Of a DNA stretch of 64,000 bases, positions 13,086-24,350 are shown one piece after another. Origin of the DNA: Chaunax sp. Z400 (taxonomy: Eukaryota; Chordata; Actinopteri; Lophiiformes; Chaunacidae). A model generated the notes under the pieces. The model was not told the origin of the DNA. It searched no databases and was given only the letters and a program-made list of their open reading frames with translations. The position numbers were made by a program, and so were the translations under genes. The stretch lies in the NCBI GenBank assembly GCA_037577475.1, contig CM075204.1, positions 10,570,855 through 10,634,854 of the forward strand, read 5' to 3'. The stretch's first letter is position 1. Every line of letters begins with the position of its first letter.

Positions 13086-16000
13086 TGCTTCATGTGGAGA
13101 GACAGGAGAGCCGTATCAATCTCATGTGTTATCAATCACATTTATTAAGGCTCTATGCCTAAAGAGAGCAGAACCGACATTAATGTCATTACGAACACCT
13201 GTGTTTATCCCTACCTGGTCATTTTAAAATGCCTTTTGTGAAAAAGCTTTACTTTGAGTTCAGACAATGATTTATCAAGGTTGGGTATCTGTCTCTCATA
13301 GAAAGTTGACATTTCTATGTCTAAAATGAAGTGTTTCAGGAATTTGTTTTGATTATCCAGAGCTCTGAACCTCTGTCTTTTATTTAGGTTTTCAGTTTAC
13401 CTTTTTTCGCCTTTGTTGTATTTAAAGGATGAAAATATAATGTTCATGAGCAGTTTTTATGATTGCAAAAGAAATAGGAGAAATTACAAGTGAGTAATTT
13501 CTATATGATGACATCTTCCATCCATATAACAAAAAATCAGGAATTGATTTTTTATGATATGTGGCAATATTGATTTACTCAATAACTTTCATTCTTTATT
13601 TCAGTTGTAAATGTGAAATTGTGTTCCTCTACAGTGCCTGGACTGGACCAAAAATCATCATTGCACGTGTGTCATGGATAAATTTGTGTTTATAATCATC
13701 TTGTTATTCCATCGATCCATTCAAGTGAATGGGAAACTTTAAGCTCGTACTGTACATTATGATTCTTTAAATTAATTCATCTTAATCCTGATGCTAAATT
13801 GTTGTTAGTGCTTATTATAGTCAAAGTGCATCACCACTGTTGAGTGAATGGTTGCTATTCTTGCCCACAATGCACTGGTATATATATATTTCTTTTTTCT
13901 TTCACAATGAGACAATCGGTTGTCTTGCAGAAATTGTCAAATTGGGCCCTTGTCCAGCAGTCAGGTGCTTTGTTTCCTTGTTGTAAAGTGTGTTGCCTCA
14001 ATAGCTGACAGCTGACAGGAAAGGCAGGTTGGTGCTGCAACAAGTAATGACAGCTTTTGAGTCATTCGCACACAACAGCCAGCTACTAATGGTGCAGGAA
14101 CATCAGCAGCAGCAGAATTCAGGAAAAGAACCCTCATTACTTTATAAAAATCCATCAATTTTAACCAGGACATTTCCAGCTGTGTTTTCTTAGCATTAAA
14201 CTAGCTATGTGTTCACACAGAGATGCAATTATATATTAACCTGATGGGCCAGATTACTCTGCTGAATAGTAAGTTAGACTGTACTTTAGGTGTTTAGAGG
14301 TTGGTACCCAGACTCACAAGGAGGTGGTGGTGCTCCATAAGAAGTAAGGGTGCTCATATGGACAAAAATCAGACGTGTTGGTTCACAGGACTGATGAGAA
14401 CCAACCTATTTCTGGCACTGCTCTTCTCCTTTCAATTTTCTTCTAGCTTTGGGCAAGGCGCCAAGCAAGGTGATAGCAGAAGCAAATGCACCTGTTACCG
14501 TTTGTAAATGACAGCGGAGAGATTGGTGTGGGGAACAGGTGGGTCACCATGTTGTTTACCTGCGATCAGCCCCTGCTGCTGAAAGGCATATTATCCCTTA
14601 GCTCTGCTTCCGTTAGTCAGGCGGCTGTGCTGAAATCTTAATTTGCTACAAGAAGACAACACAGGCGACAACTGCACCCTGGTTAACCTGAATCATGCAA
14701 TGTAAGATTCAGGGGTGATGGAGAGACAAGAAATGCATCTCATGTGTAAAATCACTGTCACGTAGCATCATCTGCAATAGTAAAAATTGATTATTTCCCA
14801 CATGTGGGAGAAGATGCATGCACACCATCACCCATGCACATGCTAGTGTCGTACAGTATGTGTCCCGCTCCCTGTGGGATCTCACGTAATCAGAGATGTC
14901 AGTGGAAGGTCCTGGAATGAAGCCCACTTCACTCATTTCCATCAGTAGACATTATAATTACACTATATCATCGTATCATCTCATAGCTGGATGTTCTGTG
15001 ACTGCTGTTTGGTTTGTGGCCAGTTGACACAAAATGTTAACACAATATTAAAGACGGGACACATGATGTTTCAATTGCACATCAAAAACACAGTGAGGCG
15101 TGACTTGACAAAAATAATAAGGATTTTATTTTTCACATGCAAGCAGGATGAGCACTAGATTAAAAAAGTTTGATTCCGATTATCGGCACCATGCATGAAC
15201 AATCTGCATGCATCGCACAGCTGCATGATAATGAATTGCACAGAAATATGACACTGACTGATTTTTCACTCATGCAGTCTGTAAGTAGTATATCAGAAGA
15301 GGATGCTGGTGTGATATACTGGGTTATAATGGAAAGTTCATCAATGATTCAGTATGTTTTCACATCTCGTACATCAACACTGAGACAGATTATGCAGATA
15401 GATCCATCCTCCCACCAAGTTTCAATAGAAACGCAAACTTTTTGCTTAAGCCTCCTAACAAACAAACAAACAACAAGGATGAAAACATGGAGGTAATTAA
15501 GACTAAATTCAGATAATATGAAAGCAGTCAAACAATTTGTTATTCCGCTGGTTTCACTGGTAAAAGAGCAAAAGTAGCTAATTTAGTCTATTTAAATAAT
15601 ATAAATGTGAGGTCAGTTTTCCTGTTCTCCTTATTATTCCCACGTTGCATGAATGTAACACAAAAATTGCCTGTTTGCATTCTCACTTCGACCACCCTAG
15701 CATTCTGATGTTGAGCCTATAAGTATGCTACAGCCTCATAGAGCCGCTACTCTGGATATATTGCCTTCATTTTGTTGAAAGAAAAAATGCATTGTTAATG
15801 CTGGATATTGCCTCACTTGATTTGTTTGGTATCTGCTGGTTAATTCCATTTGTTCCCCTCAAATGAACAATGTCAGCTAATTCTCAGAATAAACAAAGAC
15901 ATTGAAAACTATATTTTGCCCATAATATTTTTGTTCATGTATTCAAAAGCTTTTTATGTCACACACTGTTTTCAATGAAAGCCAGAATGAGAAGATTGGT

Positions 16001-16840
16001 GCTGTGGGCCAGAATGAGCAGTGTGACCATTATGATGACATGTTATCAGCGGAGCAAATTAACTCGCTGCTAAGCTGCAGTAATAAGTGTGATATCTCTT
16101 CTTTCCTTCATCTCAGTGGTGAACTAGTCTCTTGCAGATATTCAAAAAGCTAAAAAAAAAAAAAAGGGCTCCTCAGCCTCCTCTTTCTCTTAATCCATGA
16201 CAGTAAGGGAGAGCCTGCTGTGGTACCAATAAGAAGACTTTGTTCATTTAAATCACTGAGTGGCAAGCTAAGTTCAAAGCCCTCCTCGGTGGCCCAGTAA
16301 AGAGGAAGTAGCTTGCGTCTGGACGGATCAAAGGGAGGAAGCACTGGGAAAGGTCGAGTCTCAGATGCTCCCACACTGAGAAGCTTAGTGGAGTGCTGAG
16401 AAAAGAAGAAGCTCCCCACCATGTTGTCTATCACCGACACAATGGCTGCTGCTGGGCTTATAGGTGATAGCTTATTTTACCTGTTGGTCGTAATTCATTA
16501 TTGTACAAAATAAAGAATAAATCCAGTAATTAAAAGCAGAGTTTGTCTTCAGATATTCCCTTAATTCTTAGCACATTTCATTATTTTCGGATTCTTATGG
16601 ATATCATCATGCCTAAACCCAAAATGGTGCTTCAGTCGAGAAAACGTCCAACTTAAGTAGGACCTCATTGATTCACGCTATTTGAACTTGTGATCTCGTA
16701 GAGGACATCCGCAGTAGAACAATTTGCTGTGGGCAATATGTTTCAGAGAATGCCGTGAAATCCATTGAGTTCCAGTGGAGCAGTTGTTTTTTTTTTAAGC
16801 TGTAAGGGTCAGTCAGCGCTGATTCGACATCAGGAAGACT
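13086..16840. other. Non-coding, no gene seen
   Basis: Unique-looking, AT-rich DNA. A 96-codon minus-strand frame at 16,150-16,440 reads smoothly but has no good splice sites and is within chance expectation. A 108-codon frame at 15,170-15,496 is likewise unsupported. A 14-A run sits at about 16,154. Confidence 0.5.
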
Positions 16841-17083
16841 GGAGAGAGAAAACAACCATTTACACTCAGATTCATGCCTACGGTGAATTTAGAGTCACCA
16901 GTTCACCTCTACTGCATGTTTTTGGTGGTGGGAGGAAGCTGGAGAACCCGGAGGGAACCCACACAGACGCTGGGAGAACATGCAAACTCCACACAGAAAA
17001 GTCCATGGTCCTCAGGTGGATTTGAACCCAGGACCTTCTTGCCGTCAGGCAACAGCCCTACCCATTACACCACTGTGCTGTCC
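16841..17083 (-). mobile_element. tRNA-derived SINE, copy 1 (5' half)
   Basis: Read on the minus strand, this begins with CAGTGGTGTAATGGGTAG (A-box-like) and continues to GGGTTCAAATCC (B-box-like) at tRNA spacing. A body follows with TGTGTGGAGTTTGCATGTTC and GACTCTAAATTCACCGTAGG. The 3' half and tail are missing. It matches the fuller copy at 33,388 along its length. The tRNA-like head indicates a polymerase III-transcribed SINE ancestor. Confidence 0.8.
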
Positions 17084-17909
17084 TATATCCAACATTTTAA
17101 ACAAAAATACACAATTGCAGTCACTTTACACACAGATTTAAATTTTTTTCATCAATGATTATGTCCGGAAAATGTAGGAGGATGTGTTTCTGTAAGAGGG
17201 ACAGTACCACAACACCCATCACACCCACTGGTTCGACACACTTGGAAGGCAGACCTGAGGCCTCCTCAGCATTTGGTTGGGTTTGTGGAGGACGAGAATC
17301 TGACACAAGTCGTCACAATAAATGTCTCATCTCTGTCTAAACCAATGCCAGGATGATATGGAGGAGAGAAGCAATTGATTGTGCAGCTTCTTTCAAATGA
17401 TTTCTCAAAAGCAAGGATGCCTTCACTTCAAAATTCTATTCAACAAAGCCACATTAAAAGTACACAAGACTGCTGGATCTGAAAAGATAATACTCTAGGT
17501 CAGATTCTCAGTTGCATAGAACATACCGGAAAGCCAAAGGCTGGCCATGGAGTCTCCTTAATTTTCTCTCCATCCTTTCTTTCTCCACTCCATCCCACTT
17601 GAATATAATTCCACAGATTTGTTGGAACCTCACATTAAAAACAAAACATGATTATAATAAATTGGATTTGTCTTTCTTTGTGTGTTAAAAACAGTCTAAA
17701 GACCTGCTCGGGTCCCCTAGAGGCTGTCGGACAGAGCAAACAACAGACTGATGATTTAGCTATTCTTAGAGGATTACCAAATGTGAAGTTTGTCCTGAGG
17801 GTGGTGCTGGATGAAAGGTCAGGAAGTCAACAAAATCATTAGGATTAATCATCTGGGGAGCAGGAATATTGACGGTATGGAGATTCACTCCTCTCTAGCC
17901 AGACTGACA

Positions 17910-17941
17910 GTCAGACTGACTCCTGCTGGAGCCAGTCTGAC
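17910..17941. repeat. Short inverted repeat / hairpin
   Basis: The left arm GTCAGACTGACT (17,910-17,921) and right arm AGCCAGTCTGAC (17,930-17,941) pair over 12 positions, one of them a G-T wobble or mismatch, around an 8-nt loop. A further copy of the arm motif, AGCCAGACTGAC, precedes it at 17,898. No terminator or RNA gene context is visible. Confidence 0.6.
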
Positions 17942-18068
17942 CAGAGAAGTGAACACAGACGAAGATTTGGTGCATGGATACAGGGGGAAATCAAAATACA
18001 TTAACACCGATTTTATCGATTTTAACAGTCTGTAACAATATCTGTATCGTGCAGCGGACACACAGCTG

Positions 18069-18200
18069 TTAGCTTGACTTAGCATAAAGACTGGAAGCAT
18101 GGAAAAAGTTAGAAAGTAGGACCTCACTGTTAACATGTTGCATCTCATGTGTTGAATTTGAACAAAAATCAATGAGTAAAAAAAAAAAATCTGGGTTATA
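18069..18200 (+). repeat. Dispersed repeat family D, 3' fragment
   Basis: ACTTAGCATAAAGACTGGAA matches the core at 13,041-13,085. The sequence after it runs through a TTGAATTTGAACAAA word to a poly-A stretch near 18,180. It is truncated and diverged. Confidence 0.55.
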
Positions 18201-20935
18201 TACTGCTTTATGGACAGAATCAAAATGTACCACTATTTATTTAACATTGAAAACAACAGATCTCTATATATGAAGAGGGACTGATTGATTCATGGTCCTG
18301 TAGCCCAAACAAGCTTCTTGGATAAGCAGTTGATTTTCCCTGAGCAGGGAATTTTGTTGATTAATCGTTAAAAGTAAAAAATTATTACCGGCAATAATTG
18401 AAATATTGTTGGATAGAATTCAGAGAGGGATAGATTAAGTTAATTTAATTTCAGGAGAAGCTGTAGCATCATGATCCTTAAGCTCTTCATAATTGCAGCA
18501 CATTATAAATCACATCTTAAGTGCCAAATGATGTTTTGTTAGCGCAACAATATGACAGCATGAAATCAACAACATAGTTAAGAAATTTAAGCAACTTTGC
18601 TCATCAGCAACTACACCGACGGCACTGAGTCACCATTCATCACAAAAAACATTTCTTTAAGTGCTGCCGTTGGTCGGAAGCTGCATTTGAAACAATTACA
18701 AACAACAATATTTAAAACTAAGGATAGTGTGAGTGACAGGGATGATGTAATATGATGTCATACTCCACCCGCCTGGAGGAGGGGGGTCGATGCAGCACCC
18801 CAGCATCCCGCCTTCCCACATCGACATGTGCATAGCATAGAATCTCCCGTGCTTTGGATGCACAACACATCCATCAGCGGCTGTCAGAGAAAACTTCAGT
18901 TAATACCGGCAAAGACTTTTCATTTGCTGCAATGGATGCTGGTAAAGGTTAAAGTCTCATTATTTTCTTGTTTATTTGAAAATTAGCCCTTGGTGACGAG
19001 ACCAGACGTTCACTTCTTTATGCACTACATAAAACCCGAACACTAAACACCATTAAATGTTCATATGCATGATATGAAAGTACGGCAAGAACTGCATAAA
19101 AGGGAGGTCACCATATAATTAAAGGTCATTGCATAAAAGCTTTTCAATTGCAAACTCTGGCAACAAAAACATAAACTTAAAAAATAACCTCATGCCTTCT
19201 CGGTTTGGTTCTTAGGCTGTGAATTGATCCAAGTTCAAGAGGTTTCCTGGTCCTGAACTAAGCTCTGTCTTTTTATGTTCCTAAATGCCATCCATTTAAA
19301 TTAGTCTGAATTTCAAGTATGTACCGTAATACATAAATGTAGGACCCAGTCCAATCCGGATGATTGCAAATATGGAAGCGCCATATATCTGGATAGTAAA
19401 GCTTCAAATGAATCTGACAAAGTTTCTATTGTGTTTATCATGCCTTTCATTAATGCTACAGTAGTTTTTCGAGTATGTATATATGTTCCCTTCCTTATTA
19501 AACATGATCTTTTGATTTAATTAGGTATGAGTGCACGTTTTAAAGTCCTTAACTCATGCTCTAATATTGCTTTTGGAGATTTTTATCTCTCCATCCCAAA
19601 ACATCAAATCATCAAAGAGCAGCTCCCTTCACTGCCTGCTTTTCTATCGGTACCACATTAGTTACAGGTATCATTCACTGCTTCCTCCACCGCTGACCCC
19701 TTTTTTTTTTTGTCCCAGTTACAGAAGTCCTGACCTTGCTGTTCAATTGGGGGCCATTATTCATCCACCAAAAGAATATCTTTATCTGATATTTCAGAGC
19801 TGTGGCAGCAGTTTGCAGATGAGTCTCTTGAAATCCTCTTTCACATTTTTAAAAAAAAACATGATTTAAACTCCACAGATATTTGACAAATCTATTTGAA
19901 CTCCAACAGAAACCAGAGCCCAGCGCTATAAGCACCACTGAACACAGAGAGTCAACAGAACCATCGCTGCAGTGGTGATTCATGTTGAGAGGGAATGGGA
20001 TCATATTTTATTATGGCTCACAGTCAAACAAAAAAAAAAAATGAGTCAGTCTGTATCTTTTTGTTCAACTTTGAAACCTTTGAAGGGCGGTAAACATCCT
20101 CCGAAATAGCAATATCCGAGTCAGTGTTTTCATGCTTTGTGCGCTTCAGTCTGTTTGGAGTTTTAGAAACGTCGTGTAAAAGTGAACGGCGGATAACATA
20201 TGTAGGCCACGGCTCATGCATTACACCCAATCTGAAACAAATGGCTGCTTTTGTTAGCGTGACTGTGTGAAGGAGAAAGCAGAAAGAGGAAGAAGAAGAA
20301 GAAAAAAAACAGTGTCGAAGTGCTTAATTGCATAATTTGCATCAGAGGAATGTGTGGTTGAGTTAATGTGCACACACACACACGTGGGTTTTGTGCGTGC
20401 CAGGGCAGCTTTGGCTTTGCTGTGCAGTCACTGCCACAGTCACTGCCACAGTCACTGACACAACACCATGTAAGAGGCTACGTGCCAGAGTTTCTCAACC
20501 AGGCCTTTAATTGACTTTCTACATGAAGTCCACTGCTTTTTAGCTCAGCAGTGCAACAAGGAAATGAACAGATGACATAAAGAGAGACTTTTTTTTAATG
20601 TCTTACAGTGTCACTAACATACATTACAGAAGAGAGCAATTACATGCAGATTTAGAAGCTTATAAGCACTGATGGTAATTAACTATTTCATAGCTCCCAG
20701 TGTGGTTTGCAGTCTGCTTTACAAGAGCTACAGTCCAGTGCACATTAGCACATTATGGCTAAGCAGGGATACCCTGGAATTCCTATAAAGGAACTTGTTA
20801 GACATGATGGATCAGCTGGCAGACCATCCAGGCAAAGATTTGCTCCAAATAAGTAAAATTATTGGCTTGAATATGGTATAATTCATAAGAACCACAATTT
20901 ATTGTATGTGCAGTCCTCAGGTTTCACATGTGAGG

Positions 20936-21091
20936 TATCCTTGGGTAAGATACTGAACCCTGATGTTCTCCCCAAGCGCCGTGACGGCTACACACCGCTC
21001 CTCATGGACGGGTCAAATGCAGAGAACACATTTCACTACATTATACCATGTGTATAATTGTATGTGACAACATAAACCTTCTTCTTCTTCC
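20936..21091 (+). repeat. Interspersed repeat with (TTC)n tail
   Basis: The segment contains TTGGGTAAGATACTGAACCC, then GGTCAAATGCAGAGAACACA. It closes with TGTGACAACATAAACC followed by CTTCTTCTTC. This order is familiar from a widespread teleost retroposon whose copies end in a short TTC tail. The family name is not certain. Confidence 0.55.
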
Positions 21092-21551
21092 TCACGGCAG
21101 AGCGTGTTGAAGTGAAAGCGCTGAGGCTTCCAGAGCCTTACAGCGACCGGACAGTGCCAGCTCTACCTTAATAGGAGCAGGCTGAGCGTGGAGCCCTCAC
21201 TTGCACCGGTGCTGCTGTCCGTGGTATCAATTCTCCGCTGTGCTTTCCACAAGGGCTGTCAGTGGCTCTGTCCATGGTGCTGAAATTGCATCGCTCACCA
21301 CACTGTGGAGAAGTGGCATTATTTATGCTCCAGTATTCATTACTAGTAGTAACAATATTCAATTGAAAGTAAAATCCTGAATAAAGTGGTAATAATCTGT
21401 GTTATAGACACAATTGCTGAATGCAACAAAGACATATCATCACCTTTTAGGTTTATATTGGCAATTTTTTATAGCAAATAGTTTCATATTTGCACGTCAG
21501 GTATTTATGGAGTTGCAACCTGATGTATTATATATTCACTTTTTAGTACAT

Positions 21552-21690
21552 TTTTGGTCGTCATCAACTCCTGAGGGAATTGTCTGGCTCTTAAGCTGCT
21601 AAATGCTCCAGATGTTCATCATCTAGTCGCTAACTGTGTTTGGTGCTGATCAGGTAGTGTACAGTGGGTTTTTAGAGCTTATTCAGTGAA
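21552..21690 (+). repeat. Dispersed repeat family C, best-preserved copy
   Basis: The ordered words are CATCAACTCCTGAGGG, TCTGGCTCTTAAGCTGCTAA, ATGCTCCA, GTTCATCATCTAGTCGCTAA, then CAGGTAGTGTACAGTG and TTTTTAGAGCTT. The same order appears at 4,797 and 39,025 on the plus strand and at 57,340 on the minus strand. Confidence 0.6.
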
Positions 21691-22928
21691 GTGAGCTGCC
21701 CACTGTGACAAAATGATGCTGAGAGAGTGATCAGAGAACCAAAACAGTGAGTTTGTCAATCAGACAGCAAACAAATGAGTATAAAGCTCCATAAATCCAC
21801 TCTAAATCTGTGTCTTTAAGTAAAAGCTTGTTAATAATATGTTTAATAAGCAATAAACCAAAAACTAAACATAATCTTCATGCAGAATCGTTTCCCCTGT
21901 GGCGTCATATTGCTTTTATTTTATTGCTGATCGTGATGGAACAATAATGTTCACTACTTTATGCTGTGTGGTTAGTTTGATCTGTGATGAATGATTTTTT
22001 TTATGTTTTTCATTATCAACACCAATTAGCTAAATGTAATGTAGTGTATAAGATAGAAAGTGACATAAAATGTAAGTAAATGGGTAAAATTACATAAAAC
22101 TTACATTTTACAGCTTTGATGTTATGTTACTTTATTTTATGTTATGAGACTTTTTACAGACAAGTTTTCATTTTACAGTATTTATTTATTGGGAAATGCT
22201 ATTTTTCATCAGTGCTTCAGCAACATGCCAGGCTTCAGATTTCAAATTTTAATTTTGTTTTCTTCATCAGTTTTACTATTCAGTGGCATCTAGATCACAA
22301 AACTGAGTGATGTGTGAAACTCACACATTTAAATGTACATTATTCTAATATGTATTTGCATAAAATGGGGATCTCTTGATCCTGGAATGACATTAAATAA
22401 AAAGCTTGTCTTTGCTGCAGCATTCACCTGAATTATGTAGTATGTGCTTGGACGACAACATTCTAGTTTTAACAACCTCCTATATTTGGCAGTGGATTCA
22501 TCCATGCACTGCAGTGTGTATGTCATAGTTGGTGAACTGCTGTATCCACTCAGAAATGCATGCATCAGAGCAAAACACAAATCAGGATTGAGGTAGGATA
22601 ACATGATGGGACAAAAGAAAGCTTTTAAATGATACAGATGATCTTATTCTGGTGATATATACCATCTGGCCAGCACAGCTAACCTTCACACACCTATTTG
22701 ACAAAGCCAGACAGATTATATCAATTTTCAGAGGATACACACTCTAGAAACAATTCTGGCTAAATATCCCAGCCCTCCAGCATTAGCCTTGGCACTTTTA
22801 TTATTGTCATGAACTTAATTCATCCTTGAAATGTTCATTGTTTTGAAATTGTTTGATTTATTTTTGTTGAATGCGAAAGAATACAAATTATTATTTGTAT
22901 TATTGTAGTCTGTGATAACGTCCGGAAC

Positions 22929-22985
22929 ATTAGCGTAATGGTTACGACAGTCGACTCTCACCCAGACGATTCCATTCTCACCATT
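22929..22985 (+). pseudogene. Degenerate tRNA-like relic (tRNA-Glu-like)
   Basis: TTAGCGTAATGGTTACGAC resembles a D-arm/A-box. GACTCTCACCC resembles an anticodon arm with CTC at the anticodon position. ACGATTCCATTC is a weakened B-box. The anticodon stem keeps only about three pairs and the acceptor stem is not formed, so this is a pseudogene or SINE-head remnant rather than a working tRNA. Confidence 0.35.
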
Positions 22986-24121
22986 TCCATTGTCTTTTTT
23001 GTTTGTTTGTTTTGCATGTATTTAACAATTCAATGGATTTTTGCTACTTTTAATGTTATGGTAATAGGGGTAAAATATTGATTCATTAAATTACCTCTTT
23101 TCTCTAAACCTGCAAGAGCATTTAGGGTCCCCCGCCTGCCAAATCCCACTCTAACCCCTGATTTTCATGCACCCCACAGGTATTCAAGAAAAAATGTGGT
23201 TTGAGTAATGGGTGCCTGTGGCCCCATAGAGCTTTATGTCTAGCAGTGCCCCTGTGCGTGTCTATGTATGAATGATGTGTCTCGTGAGGGAATATACAGT
23301 GTTGCTAATGGGCAAATATCACTCAGTCATTATCGATTCAAAAATCAAACATACACCACATTCAGTATATGAAATCAATAAAAACATTAAATGTCGTGTA
23401 TTCAGTATTTTGTTATTTAAAATGATTTATTCCATCTACAGCATCAGGTTCTTGTGAGATCACTGTAAACCACGACCTCATGTGGAATATTGCTGACGTG
23501 ATATCGATTATCTCGATGTTTCACTTTGGACCAAATCACTTGGAGGCGCACAGTGCGCACTTTTCACAGTCTCTCGGACTCCCAGCCATCTCCACGCAGC
23601 TTTTCCTCCTGCATGCATGCTGTGCTGCTCATCTACTTCGTGCCCAAACGGAGAGCTTGAAGGACCTCTTTTTTTTCTTTCTTTTACGACCAACCCTCCT
23701 TCATCCAACCAGTCGTTCACTCGCCGGATATTATAGGTCCCCGTTTATTTTTCAAGCCCGTCTTTTAGCTATGCCATCGGGGCTGATGGGGCTGGAGGGA
23801 ATCGAGGAAACCTAACACAGGTGAAAGGAGGTTTTACGACGCTGCGGTATAGATGATTGAACACCTTGAGCGTTTATTCAACGCAATCTTCAGGCACCAG
23901 CGCGCCGTTGTAATGAAATATAGCAGGGAAATTGAGGTTAACACTTTTTGGGACAGCTAAGGGACGTTTACCAACTTGTGTTTCTGAAACAACATAAAAA
24001 TACTGCGTTATTTCCCAAACTCGGGGTCCTGAGGAAGATGTGAGCCTTTCTTTTGCGCACCGGCAATCCGACTAACCTAAGGAGCAGAACACTGTTTTTC
24101 CATCAATTGCTCCGTCTTGAC

Positions 24122-24184
24122 ATGTCTTTTTGTGGGATTACACGCGGAAATATGCGCATTGTAAGAGGCCGAGCTGGATTGTGA
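24122..24184 (+). promoter_or_regulatory. Upstream ORF of 20 codons
   Basis: An ATG opens a 20-codon frame ending in TGA at 24,182-24,184, 57 nt before the main start codon. No other ATG lies between them. If the 5' leader is unspliced here, this uORF could lower translation of the main frame. If the acceptor at 24,220 is used, it is intronic and irrelevant. Confidence 0.4.
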
Positions 24185-24241
24185 GATTACTATCGTTGCC
24201 TTTTATTTCTCTCTCCAAAGAGGAAGTGTCCTGTCTGACCA

Positions 24242-24350
24242 ATGGCTTCAATTTCAAGATTGACACGGCGCAGAGATGCCAGTCGGTGGCCGAGAATGTC
24301 AACTTTTTGGGCTGTGGTGCTTCTGACAGCGCTGCTGGTTCTCTACTGCG
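24242..24350 (+). CDS. First coding exon of an unidentified secreted or membrane protein (5' part only)
   Basis: The exon encodes 36 residues plus one base (phase 1). It starts MASISRLTRRRDASR, a strongly basic stretch, and continues through WPRM to the hydrophobic core STFWAVVLLTALLVLYC. This is the shape of a signal peptide or a type II signal anchor, so the product enters the secretory pathway. An in-frame TGA at 24,236-24,238 shows that the coding start lies downstream of it. The second ATG (24,296, residue 19) would still retain the hydrophobic core. The exon ends at CTGCG|GTAAGT, an excellent donor, and the frame closes soon after it. It lies in the CpG island, as first exons often do. 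No compatible second exon is recognisable downstream, so intron 1 probably exceeds 39 kb. Such long first introns are common in neuronal adhesion and receptor genes. The leader alone is too short to name a family. Confidence 0.65.

Larger units (their letters stand above)
17084..20935. other. Non-coding with a small hairpin and repeat fragment
   Basis: No exon is supported. A family D fragment lies at 18,069-18,200 and a 12-bp hairpin at 17,910-17,941. A three-unit 12-bp tandem (CAGTCACTGCCA) lies at 20,425-20,459. A (GAA)n-like run lies at about 20,285-20,305. Confidence 0.5.
21092..23499. other. Non-coding upstream of the CpG island
   Basis: Apart from the family C fragment (21,552-21,690) and the tRNA-like relic (22,929-22,985), this stretch is AT-rich unique-looking DNA. 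I see no exon. CpG dinucleotides stay sparse until about 23,490. Confidence 0.5.

Noticed and set aside
16150..16440. 96-codon minus-strand frame that reads smoothly
   Set aside because: Its length is within chance for 64 kb of this composition, flanking splice sites are poor, and no family is recognised.
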